Shown here one piece after another: positions 9,860 to 18,867 of a stretch of 64,000 nt of DNA. The stretch is from Melioribacteraceae bacterium (GTDB taxonomy: Bacteria > Bacteroidota > Ignavibacteria > Ignavibacteriales > Melioribacteraceae): contig JAFGMI010000030.1 of NCBI GenBank assembly GCA_016927595.1, positions 1 through 64,000 on the forward strand. Reading direction: 5' to 3'. Both the position numbers and the translations under genes were made by a program. Each line of letters opens with the position of its first letter. Position 1 is the stretch's first letter. The notes below the pieces were generated by a model that made no database searches, had not been told where the DNA came from, and saw nothing but the letters and a program-made list of their open reading frames with translations.

Positions 9860-10750
9860 CTAATTCTCAGTTTTATTATATATTTTTTGAATACTGTTCA
9901 TCATATTTTTATCGAATCTTAATACGCTTTTCTGTTTAAAAATTCTCAAAATCTGTTTGCCGGATTCTGTTTCGTTCATTTTTTTTACACCATCTATGAA
10001 AATATCTCTTTCCTTACTCGTAAATTTATTAGTAAGACACATTATACTATGTAACAGCGGTTCAGATTCAGCTAAAATATGAAGACGTGAACTAATCTGT
10101 GGATTCAGTTCGCAGGCGGTATCAAAAACTTTTTTTCTGACGATGCATGCATCTGTTTTACCGAAGAAGCTTGAGTGAATAATCTTTGATTCGGAATCTT
10201 CCCTTATGATCTCGGAAAAGTAATCATTAATGCTTTCACCGGTTTTATTTTTAATATAATAATCAAGCCAGTATTCTCCTATTACGCCGAATCCGTCATG
10301 TGTGCTGGATAATCTGGTATTCTTTAATTCAGCCGATGAGCCGACTTTTTTATTCGTTACGAGACAGTAGATATCCATATCCGCTTCACTTGCGATGAAC
10401 AGAGGTTCGAGTTGAACTTTATTTTTCATTCTCAAATAATCTATTGAGAGGAATACCATCATGTAAGTATTCGACTCATCATAATTACGATTATACAGAT
10501 CCGAAGTACTTATTAATCTTATTCGCGGTTTATAATTTAGATCGGATGATTTAAACAGATCTGAAAGCCATAATTCAAATGATGCCTGGAAATCCCTGCT
10601 TTTGGAATCAGGGAAAAGATTGTCGAGAAACAGAAAATTAATTTCCTTTGGGTTCTCTTTAGCGGAAAAATTACCGGCATACAGATTACCAAAAATTATT
10701 AAGTATAACAAAACTGATGTGAAATATTTCTTATTCTTCAATACCGGCAT
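9860..10750 (-). CDS. PhnD-like periplasmic binding protein, paralogue 1
   Basis: 296 residues with a signal peptide (basic start, hydrophobic core about 10-24, NLYAG). It shares an IREDSESK...FFGKTDACIV segment, CELNPQIS and ESGKQILRIF with the following gene, so a local duplication is clear. The family is the PhnD-like group of substrate-binding proteins. The start overlaps the end of the TolC-like gene by 20 bp and the stop is 6 bp from the paralogue, so translation is probably coupled. No transporter partner is encoded nearby, which argues for sensing instead of uptake. Confidence 0.65.
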   Translation of the reverse strand: MPVLKNKKYFTSVLLYLIIFGNLYAGNFSAKENPKEINFLFLDNLFPDSKSRDFQASFELWLSDLFKSSDLNYKPRIRLISTSDLYNRNYDESNTYMMVFLSIDYLRMKNKVQLEPLFIASEADMDIYCLVTNKKVGSSAELKNTRLSSTHDGFGVIGEYWLDYYIKNKTGESINDYFSEIIREDSESKIIHSSFFGKTDACIVRKKVFDTACELNPQISSRLHILAESEPLLHSIMCLTNKFTSKERDIFIDGVKKMNETESGKQILRIFKQKSVLRFDKNMMNSIQKIYNKTEN

Positions 10751-12134
10751 AGGACGTTCCCAACGTTTTTTCCAGTCTTGCCATCAGTTCATTCCGTTCA
10801 TACAGACTGTACTCGTAGCTGGCTCTGGCAAAAGATTCTATAAATTGTGATTGAATAAACTCTTCAATAGGTGCAAGATCATTCTGATATGCTCTCTCAC
10901 TCAGCTCTCTGTTTTCAATTGCAATATCACGAGCTTTGCGTGAATGAAGAATTTTTTGCATTGCGATATCCATTTTATCATGGATTTCCTTGACCTGAAG
11001 CATCAGTGCGTCTCTATAGTATTTCTCCTGAAGTTCAATTTTCTGTATTTCAAATTCAGCCTCTTGTATTCTGTTCGATGTCAGGAAACCGTTGAATATC
11101 GGCATCCTTAATCCGATGCCTGCAATCCATAAATTATTATTCTCCTTTGTAGCTAGACCATACTGGTACGAATTGTCCATTCGCTGATATTTAGCAAACA
11201 GTCCGATTGACGGATAGTATTCGCTCCTTGCTTCATCAGCCCTAGATCCGTATATCAGTCTCGCATGATGGAGTTTGTTGATAAGCGGATTGCTCCTGAA
11301 CGCCTCATTAACTAATTCATGAAAAGTTGCTGATAATGAATCTTCTCTCTGTGTAGGCGCTACATCAATTTCATCGCTTAAATCAACACCGGTTAAAAAT
11401 TTTAATCCGTTAAATGCAATTTCTTTATTGGCTCTTATTTCACTGACCATTGCCTGAAGCGTTTCGAGAAACATTTTATTTTTTAAATAATCTATCTTGT
11501 TTACACTTTCGGAACCGGATAGATACAAATTTTCGGTTATTCTTAATGTCGCTCGCATTCTTTCGATGGTTTGAGATGCGATATTACCAAGTTCTTTTGT
11601 GAGCAGACAGGCGTAGAAAACTTTTTTTGTGTTATATATCAATTCATTTTCCGAATTCCGTGCAGAGTATTTTGCAACCATCACATTGTTTTCAGCCTGC
11701 TCGATGACAGAAGATATTTTTCCGCCGGTAAAAAGCGGATACAAAATATCTATCGATGTCATTAAGTTGGTCTTGTCTGCAAGTTTTATTTCCTGGGCTG
11801 GAACATCTATCGGTGGCATGTTAAAATTCAGCATTCCTAAATTTATCTCAGGTACCTGAAATTTCATTGCAGGCTGAACAAAGTTAAGATATTCATCTTG
11901 TGTGGAGAGAACCGAATTCAATTCCACTGAAGGGTAGTTGGCTGATTGCGCCTGTCTTAACTGTGCCTGCGAAATAACCATATCCTTCGCCGATATTTTA
12001 AGCGAGATGTTATTTTCAATCGCAGATTTCAAACATTCTTCAAGCGTATAAACTCTGATCGTCTTCTCCTGAGCGAAAAGAGAAATGGTGATGAGAATAA
12101 TTGATAACACTTTTATTCTGTTATTATTTATCAT
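10731..12134 (-). CDS. TolC-family outer membrane efflux protein
   Basis: Outer membrane channel of the OEP family, about 467 residues. A signal peptide is followed by YTLEECLKSAIENN, the usual first helix of TolC-like proteins. Two long alpha-helical hairpins rich in E, N, A and Q follow, and NRIQEAEFEIQ lies before the second. I choose ATG 12134 because AAGGGG sits 8 bp before it; an upstream ATG at 12197 is less likely. No inner-membrane pump or periplasmic adaptor is adjacent. Instead it overlaps the first of two PhnD-like binding proteins, which is odd for an efflux operon. It may work with a pump elsewhere, or have been recruited to a sensing unit. Confidence 0.85.
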   Translation of the reverse strand: MINNNRIKVLSIILITISLFAQEKTIRVYTLEECLKSAIENNISLKISAKDMVISQAQLRQAQSANYPSVELNSVLSTQDEYLNFVQPAMKFQVPEINLGMLNFNMPPIDVPAQEIKLADKTNLMTSIDILYPLFTGGKISSVIEQAENNVMVAKYSARNSENELIYNTKKVFYACLLTKELGNIASQTIERMRATLRITENLYLSGSESVNKIDYLKNKMFLETLQAMVSEIRANKEIAFNGLKFLTGVDLSDEIDVAPTQREDSLSATFHELVNEAFRSNPLINKLHHARLIYGSRADEARSEYYPSIGLFAKYQRMDNSYQYGLATKENNNLWIAGIGLRMPIFNGFLTSNRIQEAEFEIQKIELQEKYYRDALMLQVKEIHDKMDIAMQKILHSRKARDIAIENRELSERAYQNDLAPIEEFIQSQFIESFARASYEYSLYERNELMARLEKTLGTSYAGIEE

Positions 12135-12205
12135 CACTACCCCTTGATTAATCAGAATTATTATCGAAAAAATTAAAGATTTATTTAATTTAATCAAATC
12201 TGCAG

Positions 12206-12733
12206 TTACTTTTTTGCACTAAAATATTGTGTGTAGATGTTTTGATATGACAAATAATCTGATTCACTGAAGCAAACCAGATAGATAAGTTTTAAGGTTG
12301 AATTAGTTTTTAAAAACTTTATGATAGTTGTAAGTGCAATTTGTGAAGCTGATTCAAAGGGGAATCCGTATACACCTGTGCTGATAGAAGGAAAAGCAAT
12401 GGTGTACAATCCATGACTTACAGCAAGCTCTAGACTGTTTTTGTAACAATCAGCAAGCAGCTTTTTTTCGTTATTACCGCCTCCATGCCATACCGGTCCT
12501 ACTGTATGAATAACAAATTTTGCCGGCAGATTATATGCACTTGTTATCTTTGCCTTTCCCGTTCCGCATCCTCCCAGTTTCCTGCATTCATTTAGTAGTC
12601 CGGGACCGGCTGCTCTGTGTATTGCGCCGTCAACACCGCCGCCTCCAAGCAATGTGTTATTTGCAGCATTTACTACTGCGTCTACTTTCAGCTTGGTTAT
12701 ATCACCTTTAACTATTTTTACAACATCGAGCAT
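12206..12733 (-). CDS. Macrodomain protein, probable O-acetyl-ADP-ribose deacetylase
   Basis: 175 residues from ATG 12733; a TTG at 12802 overlapping the upstream stop is possible, but its extra 23 residues do not belong to the family. It is a single macrodomain: [28 protein letters not shown] (the ADP-ribose loop), [10 protein letters not shown] and [12 protein letters not shown]. This pattern belongs to the YmdB/MacroD-like group, which removes acetyl or ADP-ribosyl groups from ADP-ribose esters. It lies 49 bp after a cupin gene in a minus-strand run. It could also serve in ADP-ribosylation reversal. Confidence 0.88.
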   Translation of the reverse strand: MLDVVKIVKGDITKLKVDAVVNAANNTLLGGGGVDGAIHRAAGPGLLNECRKLGGCGTGKAKITSAYNLPAKFVIHTVGPVWHGGGNNEKKLLADCYKNSLELAVSHGLYTIAFPSISTGVYGFPFESASQIALTTIIKFLKTNSTLKLIYLVCFSESDYLSYQNIYTQYFSAKK

Positions 12734-12782
12734 CGGTTTAATTTTTGAATTTATGCAAGTAAAATTTTGTTCAATGATTATA

Positions 12783-13283
12783 TCAGGAAGTAAGTCTGTC
12801 AATCAGTATTTTGTGCTGGGGATAATCTTCGATAAGTTTTGATTTGTCCGCCAGCTCAAAGTCTTCGAAATCAAAACCCGGTATTACGGTGCATCCAACC
12901 AAAGAGTATGAATTTTTGTTACTTAACTCAGCAGCGAACCAGGTTAGAGCAGGTATAACTATCTGCGGTTTTTCCGAGTCCACAAGATTTTTGCCAAGCT
13001 TTAACAATTTATAACTGCCGTTTTCATCAAGCGTATGGATATGAACAGAACATCCGTCAATATGATGCCATATTTCTTCGGAAAGGAGTCTGTGAAAATT
13101 ACTTTTATTTTTCTCACGCAAAAGGTAGTAAATTCCGGTACCGAGTGAACGTTCGGCTGTATGAATCTGAGCGAGAGAATCCGATTTTATTTTATTTTTG
13201 GACCGGTAATATTCTTTGTAATACCCGCCTTCGGGATGAGGGGACATGTTTAAAAGCTCAATATAGTAATCGGCATTACTCAT
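12783..13283 (-). CDS. Cupin protein of the DUF985 (cupin_5) family
   Basis: 166 residues with the family order: [13 protein letters not shown] near the N-terminus, [27 protein letters not shown], then a [12 protein letters not shown] segment and the [18 protein letters not shown] tail. The family is a small beta-barrel; members are sometimes annotated as sugar or nucleotide binding, but no reaction is established that I would assert. Its start overlaps the esterase stop by 8 bp, so the two are probably translationally coupled. Confidence 0.85.
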   Translation of the reverse strand: MSNADYYIELLNMSPHPEGGYYKEYYRSKNKIKSDSLAQIHTAERSLGTGIYYLLREKNKSNFHRLLSEEIWHHIDGCSVHIHTLDENGSYKLLKLGKNLVDSEKPQIVIPALTWFAAELSNKNSYSLVGCTVIPGFDFEDFELADKSKLIEDYPQHKILIDRLTS

Positions 13284-14064
13284 CGTTTATGCTGAATAAA
13301 AACGAGAGCGGAATATGAACTCTCTTTGCCCATGAAGATTCGTTATGCTTACCATTCTCATCAAAATAGCACTTAAAGTTTTTTTTATCATAACCTATGT
13401 TTTTAATTATTCTGCACATCTGTTTCGTATCTGTAAGTAATTCTTTCTCGTGTAAACCGCAGTCGATGTACAATCTGCTTTTTTCTCTGGGTTTATGGTC
13501 AGTAATTTTGGTAAAAATCTTCCTATCGTCAACCCAGAATGAACTTGACATGCAGGCTGCTTTACCGAAAACGGAAGGGTAGTTAATAAACAATTGGAAA
13601 GAAAACAGACCGCCCATTGACGAACCCATTGTAGCTGTATCATATGATCCTGTAAGAGTTCTGTATTGTTCATCTATATAATTTTTCAGTTCATAGATTA
13701 AAAAGTGCGAATAACTTTTACCCTTTGATGTATCCAGATTATATTCGTCAATCCGGTTTCTGGTATTGTAAATTGCTACGACAATTACTTCGCGGATAAG
13801 ATTACTTACAATCAAACGTCTAAAAGTCTCGTCTACTTTCCAATCGAAACCGGTAAAGGATGTTTTGGGATTAAATACATTCTGACCATCATGGATGTAT
13901 AACACAGGGTATGGCTTCATGCAACTTTTATAAGAGGGTGGCAACAATACTATAATATCGCGTTCATTCTTTGTATAGATGCTGTAGAAATCGGGTATAT
14001 GGTCGTAATCGCCGATTATATCGTCATTCTCAGGAGAAGAATTTATTTTTAATTGTGCCTGCAT
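13276..14064 (-). CDS. Alpha/beta hydrolase, esterase D/Fes-like family
   Basis: 262 residues, no signal peptide, so probably cytosolic. It has the putative-esterase fold: PVLYIHDGQNVF, a nucleophile elbow GSSMGG with Ser149, the acid in YIDCGLHEKE and a histidine in GKHNESSW. Family members hydrolyse trilactone siderophores, S-formylglutathione or other esters; the sequence does not fix the substrate. No iron-uptake genes are nearby. It sits between a TerB-like gene (18 bp upstream) and the cupin gene. Confidence 0.8.
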   Translation of the reverse strand: MQAQLKINSSPENDDIIGDYDHIPDFYSIYTKNERDIIVLLPPSYKSCMKPYPVLYIHDGQNVFNPKTSFTGFDWKVDETFRRLIVSNLIREVIVVAIYNTRNRIDEYNLDTSKGKSYSHFLIYELKNYIDEQYRTLTGSYDTATMGSSMGGLFSFQLFINYPSVFGKAACMSSSFWVDDRKIFTKITDHKPREKSRLYIDCGLHEKELLTDTKQMCRIIKNIGYDKKNFKCYFDENGKHNESSWAKRVHIPLSFLFSINDE

Positions 14065-14082
14065 CTGCCATCAAAAAAACAG

Positions 14083-14499
14083 TTAAATATATTTCCTGAC
14101 ATTAAGTAAAAAATCTGCAGTACTATGTTCGTCATTATTCAGAATTTGTTTAATAGTATTGCCGAACCAGATATCATCAATTTCATTTACTTTTAAAATG
14201 TTCGTTAAATATTCAAGCTCCTCGGGGTTGAGTTCATTATCGGATACGGCAAGCCTCAGACCGTCAATAATAAAACTTTTCGCGAACTCTTTATTAGAAA
14301 ACCTGGGAACATCATCAATCAGATATTCATTATCCAGTAATTCTTTTATAGCGGTAAGACAAAATTTTTGTTCAAATCCCAGTACTTTTCCGATATCAAT
14401 AAGTATTTTTTTCTCGGCTTCAGTAATTTTCCTATCCTTTCTCATAAGAATCAGCATGCTTTTGAAGTACTTGCTTTTTTCCTGTACAGGTAATGTCAA
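14083..14499 (-). CDS. TerB-like helical protein
   Basis: 138 residues, all-helical by composition, with two similar halves: KITEAEKKILIDIGKVLGF and DNELNPEELEYLTNILKVN. Acidic residues after each helix resemble the TerB tellurite-resistance fold. No other ter genes are present, so tellurite resistance is not implied. It is the first gene of the long minus-strand run and is divergent from 14740. Confidence 0.5.
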   Translation of the reverse strand: MTLPVQEKSKYFKSMLILMRKDRKITEAEKKILIDIGKVLGFEQKFCLTAIKELLDNEYLIDDVPRFSNKEFAKSFIIDGLRLAVSDNELNPEELEYLTNILKVNEIDDIWFGNTIKQILNNDEHSTADFLLNVRKYI

Positions 14500-14739
14500 A
14501 ACTATACTCCGTATCTAATTTAATTTTCTAAATATAAAAAAAAAATATCCAAACGCTCATTATTAATAAATGAAATTCATTGTTTTCTTTACAGGATTCA
14601 AATCAGATGATTCAAACTGAGAACCTTCTTTTTTTGAAACAACAATTTATCACGAAAGAGGGGCGAACAATGCAAAAAAAGTCATTTAACGTGGCACTTA
14701 ATTTGAGATAAGGGGGCAGTTAAATAAAATTGTGCCTAA

Positions 14740-15204
14740 ATGGAACTAATACCTGTAATCATTAAAATTTTAATAGTCAGTAGCGGATTGTTTCTCGTTG
14801 TACTTGTTCTTTCCTTTTTAACCTCAAAAATATCCAGGTACAAAAAAGAAAACGATTATACCGAAATCGTAAAACAAAGAAAATCCGCATACTCACGCGA
14901 GCAGCGGGAATACCTGGCAAAATACAGATCGTTCTCCGAAAACGGAGAATTAAGAATTCACGAGCCACATAATTCATTTGACCTGCAAAGACCAATTGTA
15001 AAGGAAATACATGTAAGAAGAAAAGGGGATGGAAATTTCCGTTACTATGATACCGGTGAATTCATGAAAACAATGAACAGGTCGGGCGTTTATAAAAAAC
15101 AAAGATATTCCGTTCTTAATGACACAATTTCTGCAGATCAAAGGAATATGCCTAACAGGGAATTAAGAATATTTTATCCAATAGATTTTCAAAGGTCGGC
15201 ATAG
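14740..15204 (+). CDS. Membrane-anchored hypothetical protein
   Basis: 154 residues. One strong membrane segment at about 6-27, then a positively charged cytosolic tail rich in K, R, Y and E with no domain I recognise. Its stop is 2 bp before a TPR gene, so the two are probably one operon and the TPR protein a partner. The 240-bp gap upstream separates it from the divergent TerB-like gene and must carry both promoters. Confidence 0.6.
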   Translation: MELIPVIIKILIVSSGLFLVVLVLSFLTSKISRYKKENDYTEIVKQRKSAYSREQREYLAKYRSFSENGELRIHEPHNSFDLQRPIVKEIHVRRKGDGNFRYYDTGEFMKTMNRSGVYKKQRYSVLNDTISADQRNMPNRELRIFYPIDFQRSA

Positions 15205-15206
15205 AG

Positions 15207-15683
15207 ATGGATAACAAAGCTTTATCAAAAATTTATTTAAGGCGGGCATTTGAACTTCAGATTGAAGGGAAACTGCTGGATGCGGAAATTAATTTTAAAT
15301 TGTCTCTCGAATATAATCCTACATCCGAGGCACATACTTATCTGGGATGGATATATAGTCTAAACGGAAATTTCGAGAAAGCTATTGAAGAATGTTTCTC
15401 TGCAATTGAAATAGACAGAGAATTCGGAAATCCTTACAACGATATCGGTAATTACCTTATTGAACTGGGGCGGGAAGACGAAGCAATAGAATGGTTCAGA
15501 AAAGCTCTGAGCGTAAACCGATATGAACCCAAACACTATGCATATTATAACCTTGGACGTGTTTACAGAATGCAGGGCAAGTGGGATGAAGCTCTTAATA
15601 TGTTCAGGAGGGCGATTGAATTCAGACCCGATTATTTTTTAGCAAGAAAGGCTTACTATAAAATGATAACCTTAAAAAACTGA
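15207..15683 (+). CDS. Tetratricopeptide repeat protein
   Basis: 158 residues made almost wholly of four TPR units. Consensus positions are visible in AHTYLGWIYSLNGNFEKAIE, PYNDIGNYLIELGREDEAIE and YYNLGRVYRMQGKWDEALN. No signal peptide or membrane segment. Likely a cytosolic adaptor. It starts 2 bp after the membrane-anchored gene, suggesting a joint role that the sequence does not reveal. Confidence 0.8.
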   Translation: MDNKALSKIYLRRAFELQIEGKLLDAEINFKLSLEYNPTSEAHTYLGWIYSLNGNFEKAIEECFSAIEIDREFGNPYNDIGNYLIELGREDEAIEWFRKALSVNRYEPKHYAYYNLGRVYRMQGKWDEALNMFRRAIEFRPDYFLARKAYYKMITLKN

Positions 15684-15756
15684 ACCTGTCCTTTAATTAG
15701 TTCCAACTATTCATTACTTTCACATCTGTTTTTATCATTTTTCTCCGGAGGATATT

Positions 15757-16446
15757 TTGTCCCCAGCTATTAAGGAACTCGAAGCACACTTACAGAACTC
15801 TCAGGCAGATTTATGGAGAGTATTCAGAATAATGGCTGAGTTTGTTGAAGGTTTTGAAAAGATGGCAACCATCAAACCCAGTATTGCTGTATTCGGCTCA
15901 GCCCGTACATCGCCTGATGATCAATATTACAAACTGACGGTTGATGTGGCAAAAGAGCTTGTAAATAAAGGTTACGGTGTTATTACCGGCGGCGGACCGG
16001 GTATTATGGAAGCCGCGAACAAGGGCGCCAGAGAAGCGGGGGGAAGTTCGGCAGGAGTGAATATTGAACTCCCGTTTGAACAGGATTCAAATCAATATAT
16101 CGACAGGGATAAACTTTTAACGTTTCGTTACTTTTTTGTACGAAAGGTTATGTTCTTTAAGTATGCACAGGGATATGTATTAATGCCCGGAGGATTCGGT
16201 ACAGCAGATGAATGTTTTGAAGTGCTTACTCTTATTCAAACAGGAAAGACTACCAGATTTCCGGTTGTACTAATGGGAACAGATTTCTGGGCAGGTTTGC
16301 TGGACTGGATTAAAAACATTCAGTTAAGGAATAAGTATATAAATAAGGAAGATCTGGACTTATTTTCCATAACTGATGATCCGGTACAGGCTGCAGAAAT
16401 AATAAGTAACTTTCACAAGGGGAAAACTCATACACCTAATTTTTAA
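15757..16446 (+). CDS. LOG-family nucleotide 5'-monophosphate phosphoribohydrolase
   Basis: 229 residues. LOG proteins hydrolyse purine nucleotide or cytokinin-nucleotide N-glycosidic bonds to give the base and ribose 5-phosphate. The signature PGGFGTADE is preceded by VITGGGPGIMEAANKGA, and the family arginine is in the FRYFFVRKVMF helix. The start is TTG 15757, supported by a strong CCGGAGG eight bases upstream; no nearby ATG has an equal site. It ends 8 bp before a convergent terminator. Confidence 0.88.
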   Translation: MSPAIKELEAHLQNSQADLWRVFRIMAEFVEGFEKMATIKPSIAVFGSARTSPDDQYYKLTVDVAKELVNKGYGVITGGGPGIMEAANKGAREAGGSSAGVNIELPFEQDSNQYIDRDKLLTFRYFFVRKVMFFKYAQGYVLMPGGFGTADECFEVLTLIQTGKTTRFPVVLMGTDFWAGLLDWIKNIQLRNKYINKEDLDLFSITDDPVQAAEIISNFHKGKTHTPNF

Positions 16447-16454
16447 TTTTAGAT

Positions 16455-16480
16455 AAGGGGCGTTGTACACGCCCCTTCTT
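16455..16480. terminator. Bidirectional terminator between converging genes
   Basis: Perfect 9-bp stem AAGGGGCGT (16455-16463) and ACGCCCCTT (16469-16477) with loop TGTAC, followed by CTTTT on the plus strand. It serves the LOG gene and the converging Rossmann-fold gene that ends at 16488. Confidence 0.8.
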
Positions 16481-16487
16481 TTAACTT

Positions 16488-18188
16488 TTACGCTTTGCCT
16501 CTTTTTCCTCTCTCTTCGTGTATAAAGATCCAGCTAACAACTTTGCCGATATCGATATTTTCAAAATTATTCCAGTACCTTTTGGTTCGCACGTGCAGAG
16601 AGCTGGTATCATTCGGTTGAATATCCTCAGCTTCTTCCACTATTGCATTAAGTCTGTTTTTCCATCTTTCAATATTTTCCAGCCTGAGATCAACCCAGCC
16701 GTCATGTGCCCATAAATTTATTTTATCTTCAGTAACATCAAGTTCATTCTCACCTCTGTATGGAGGGATTTTTATCTGATTGCCTCTTAATATTGATTTA
16801 CCGTCGGGAAGCAGTATAGGTATGCCTATCGATATTATCTCACTTCTTAGTTTGGAATCGTTCATTAAAAGATTTACTATCATTTGCTGCAGTTTTGAAG
16901 TTTCTTCACTTAATATCTGCTTCATTGTCAGGCTGACTTTCTTTAATAAATTTATTTCATGAAGAAGTTTTGATAATCTTGGAGGTCCCAACAGTTCAAA
17001 AGCCACACTATCAACACCGTGCTGTTTCTCGAGTTCGGATAATTTTTCAACCGCAAAATGCTGCAGGAAACCGGCCCGGTATGTCGGTTCAAGTGTAGCG
17101 TTGTCAAGCGCATTTATTATATCATGACCGGTATTTCCGCCTTTAATTTCAAAAATGGCATCCTCCGCAATTTCTTCGGGAGTAACGTACTCCATTTGAC
17201 CCTGAGCTGTAATAGCTTCAAATTCACCTCTCGAAAATGTGCCGTTTTCACCCGTATCAATAAATACTGATTTTAACTTGTCACCTGTGGGTTTGAACTC
17301 TTTGTCGAGATTAATCTTAAGTTTTTCGCCCAGCGGTATCGCATCAGACATATCGATATTCAGCAGGTTGATGGATTTTCCCGCTTTTTTAACTTCACCG
17401 AAGGCGATTCCTTTCCAGGCAATCGCTGCGGTAGGTTTAATTTCCTTTGTTATTGCTGCTTCGGGCGTGCGACCCATCAAAAACAAAAGCAGTGTATGTG
17501 CACCTGCCACGCATGTCTTGCTGAGAAGTACTCGTGACGGTTTTTCTTCGCTGTGAGTGTAAGGTATATTTAATCCCATTCCCCCGGTACCGCTTGTCCC
17601 GATTTTAACATAAATCTGCGTGCCGGCTGCATTCATGGAAGCGTATAAAATCTGTATATGACGAATTATCTGCGGGATATATTGCGTACAAACCATTTTT
17701 TCTGCTTCAGTTATCAACGCTTCAGGTGAAGGATTTTTTTCAATTGTGTTTTTAATATTCCGGTATGTGGTGTATACATCCTGATAGGCTATGCCCGTGG
17801 CAGAATTGATACTATCTACAATAATATCGGGCATATACTCTGTGAGAAGCTTATATATTGCAGAGTTCTTCAGTATTTCATCATTAAGTTCATCCATTGT
17901 GTCCGACATTAACACCTTTCTCATATCAGGGTTGTCAAGTATATCAAGTCTGTTTAAATTTTTGAATGCGTCTCTGACAAAGATGTTTCCCCACCAGGGA
18001 ATAAAGTATCCTTCCGGAAGATCAGGGTAATTTTTTTTAAGTTGTGCGACATACCCTTTGGCTTCTTCTTCTCTCAAAGATGTGACAATAATTCTTTTGG
18101 GTTTTTCAGGTATCAGTTTACGTGTAACCGCATTTCCCACCAATCCCCAGGCTCCCAGTACCAGCACTGTTTTGTTTTTAATATCCAT
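16488..18188 (-). CDS. Large NAD(P)-binding Rossmann-fold protein of unknown function
   Basis: 566 residues. The N-terminus VLVLGAWGLVGNAVTRKL is a dinucleotide-binding G-x-x-G-x-x-G loop. The region near residue 130 (PDIIVDSINSATGIAYQ) and a glycine-rich GTSGTGGMGLN near 200 are compatible with an extended SDR or saccharopine-dehydrogenase-like fold. The C-terminal half is helical and matches nothing I know. No signal peptide. It stands alone on the minus strand, so context gives no pathway. The reaction is unknown. Confidence 0.6.
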   Translation of the reverse strand: MDIKNKTVLVLGAWGLVGNAVTRKLIPEKPKRIIVTSLREEEAKGYVAQLKKNYPDLPEGYFIPWWGNIFVRDAFKNLNRLDILDNPDMRKVLMSDTMDELNDEILKNSAIYKLLTEYMPDIIVDSINSATGIAYQDVYTTYRNIKNTIEKNPSPEALITEAEKMVCTQYIPQIIRHIQILYASMNAAGTQIYVKIGTSGTGGMGLNIPYTHSEEKPSRVLLSKTCVAGAHTLLLFLMGRTPEAAITKEIKPTAAIAWKGIAFGEVKKAGKSINLLNIDMSDAIPLGEKLKINLDKEFKPTGDKLKSVFIDTGENGTFSRGEFEAITAQGQMEYVTPEEIAEDAIFEIKGGNTGHDIINALDNATLEPTYRAGFLQHFAVEKLSELEKQHGVDSVAFELLGPPRLSKLLHEINLLKKVSLTMKQILSEETSKLQQMIVNLLMNDSKLRSEIISIGIPILLPDGKSILRGNQIKIPPYRGENELDVTEDKINLWAHDGWVDLRLENIERWKNRLNAIVEEAEDIQPNDTSSLHVRTKRYWNNFENIDIGKVVSWIFIHEERGKRGKA

Positions 18189-18376
18189 AAATACTCCGGA
18201 CGATTTAATTTTTATACATATACCAAATTAAATTATACCTCAGTGCATGGCAAGGAAAAAGGATAAATCCCTGATGAAAGATATTTTTGTATTTTAACAC
18301 AAAGTTAAATTGATAAAAAAGAGGGGCTTTACTATGTTTACTGGTCAATTAAAATTTTTTGATAACCGGTTGTAAA

Positions 18377-18850
18377 ATGAAAATTTGTGATATTCTAAAA
18401 CGTGAAAATATAATTACCGATTTAACTACTGAAAACAAAACAAGTGTTATAAATAAAATGATTGATGAATTTCAAGGGGATGAAAGGATAAATAACCTTG
18501 AAATAGTGAGAGAATCTGTACTTGAGCGTGAAAAGATAATGTCTACCGGAGTTGGGAACGGATTTGCTATTCCTCATGCCAAAACTGCAGGTGTCAACGG
18601 AATGATTGCCGGGTTTTGCAGACTCGATAATCCCATTGATTTTGAATCTCTCGATGGTAAACCCGTTAATCTTGTTCTGTTACTTGTCGGTGAAGAGAAT
18701 AAGGTGGGCGACCATATAAAAATGCTGAGCAGAATTTCTCGTCTGATGAATAAAGAAGGATTTAAGAACAGACTTGAGACAGCTCAATCTGTCGATGAAA
18801 TTTATTCAGTATTTGAAGAAGAAGAGAAAAATTTTCTCGAGATTTCCTAA
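18377..18850 (+). CDS. PTS EIIA domain protein (PtsN/fructose type)
   Basis: 157 residues forming a single EIIA domain of the mannitol/fructose/Ntr class. The phosphorylatable His67 lies in GNGFAIPHAKT. LDNPIDFESLDGKPVNLVLLL and LSRISRLM are family segments. ATG 18377 is preferred over a TTG at 18359, which adds six residues not typical of the family. No EIIB, EIIC, HPr or EI lies nearby, so a regulatory PtsN-like role is more likely than sugar uptake. It is 17 bp upstream of hisS and probably co-transcribed. Confidence 0.85.
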   Translation: MKICDILKRENIITDLTTENKTSVINKMIDEFQGDERINNLEIVRESVLEREKIMSTGVGNGFAIPHAKTAGVNGMIAGFCRLDNPIDFESLDGKPVNLVLLLVGEENKVGDHIKMLSRISRLMNKEGFKNRLETAQSVDEIYSVFEEEEKNFLEIS

Positions 18851-18867
18851 TAATTGAGATGCCTTGA

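Noticed and set aside
8900-10750. Phosphonate ABC transporter
   Set aside because: Only binding-protein-like genes are present; no permease or ATPase is adjacent.
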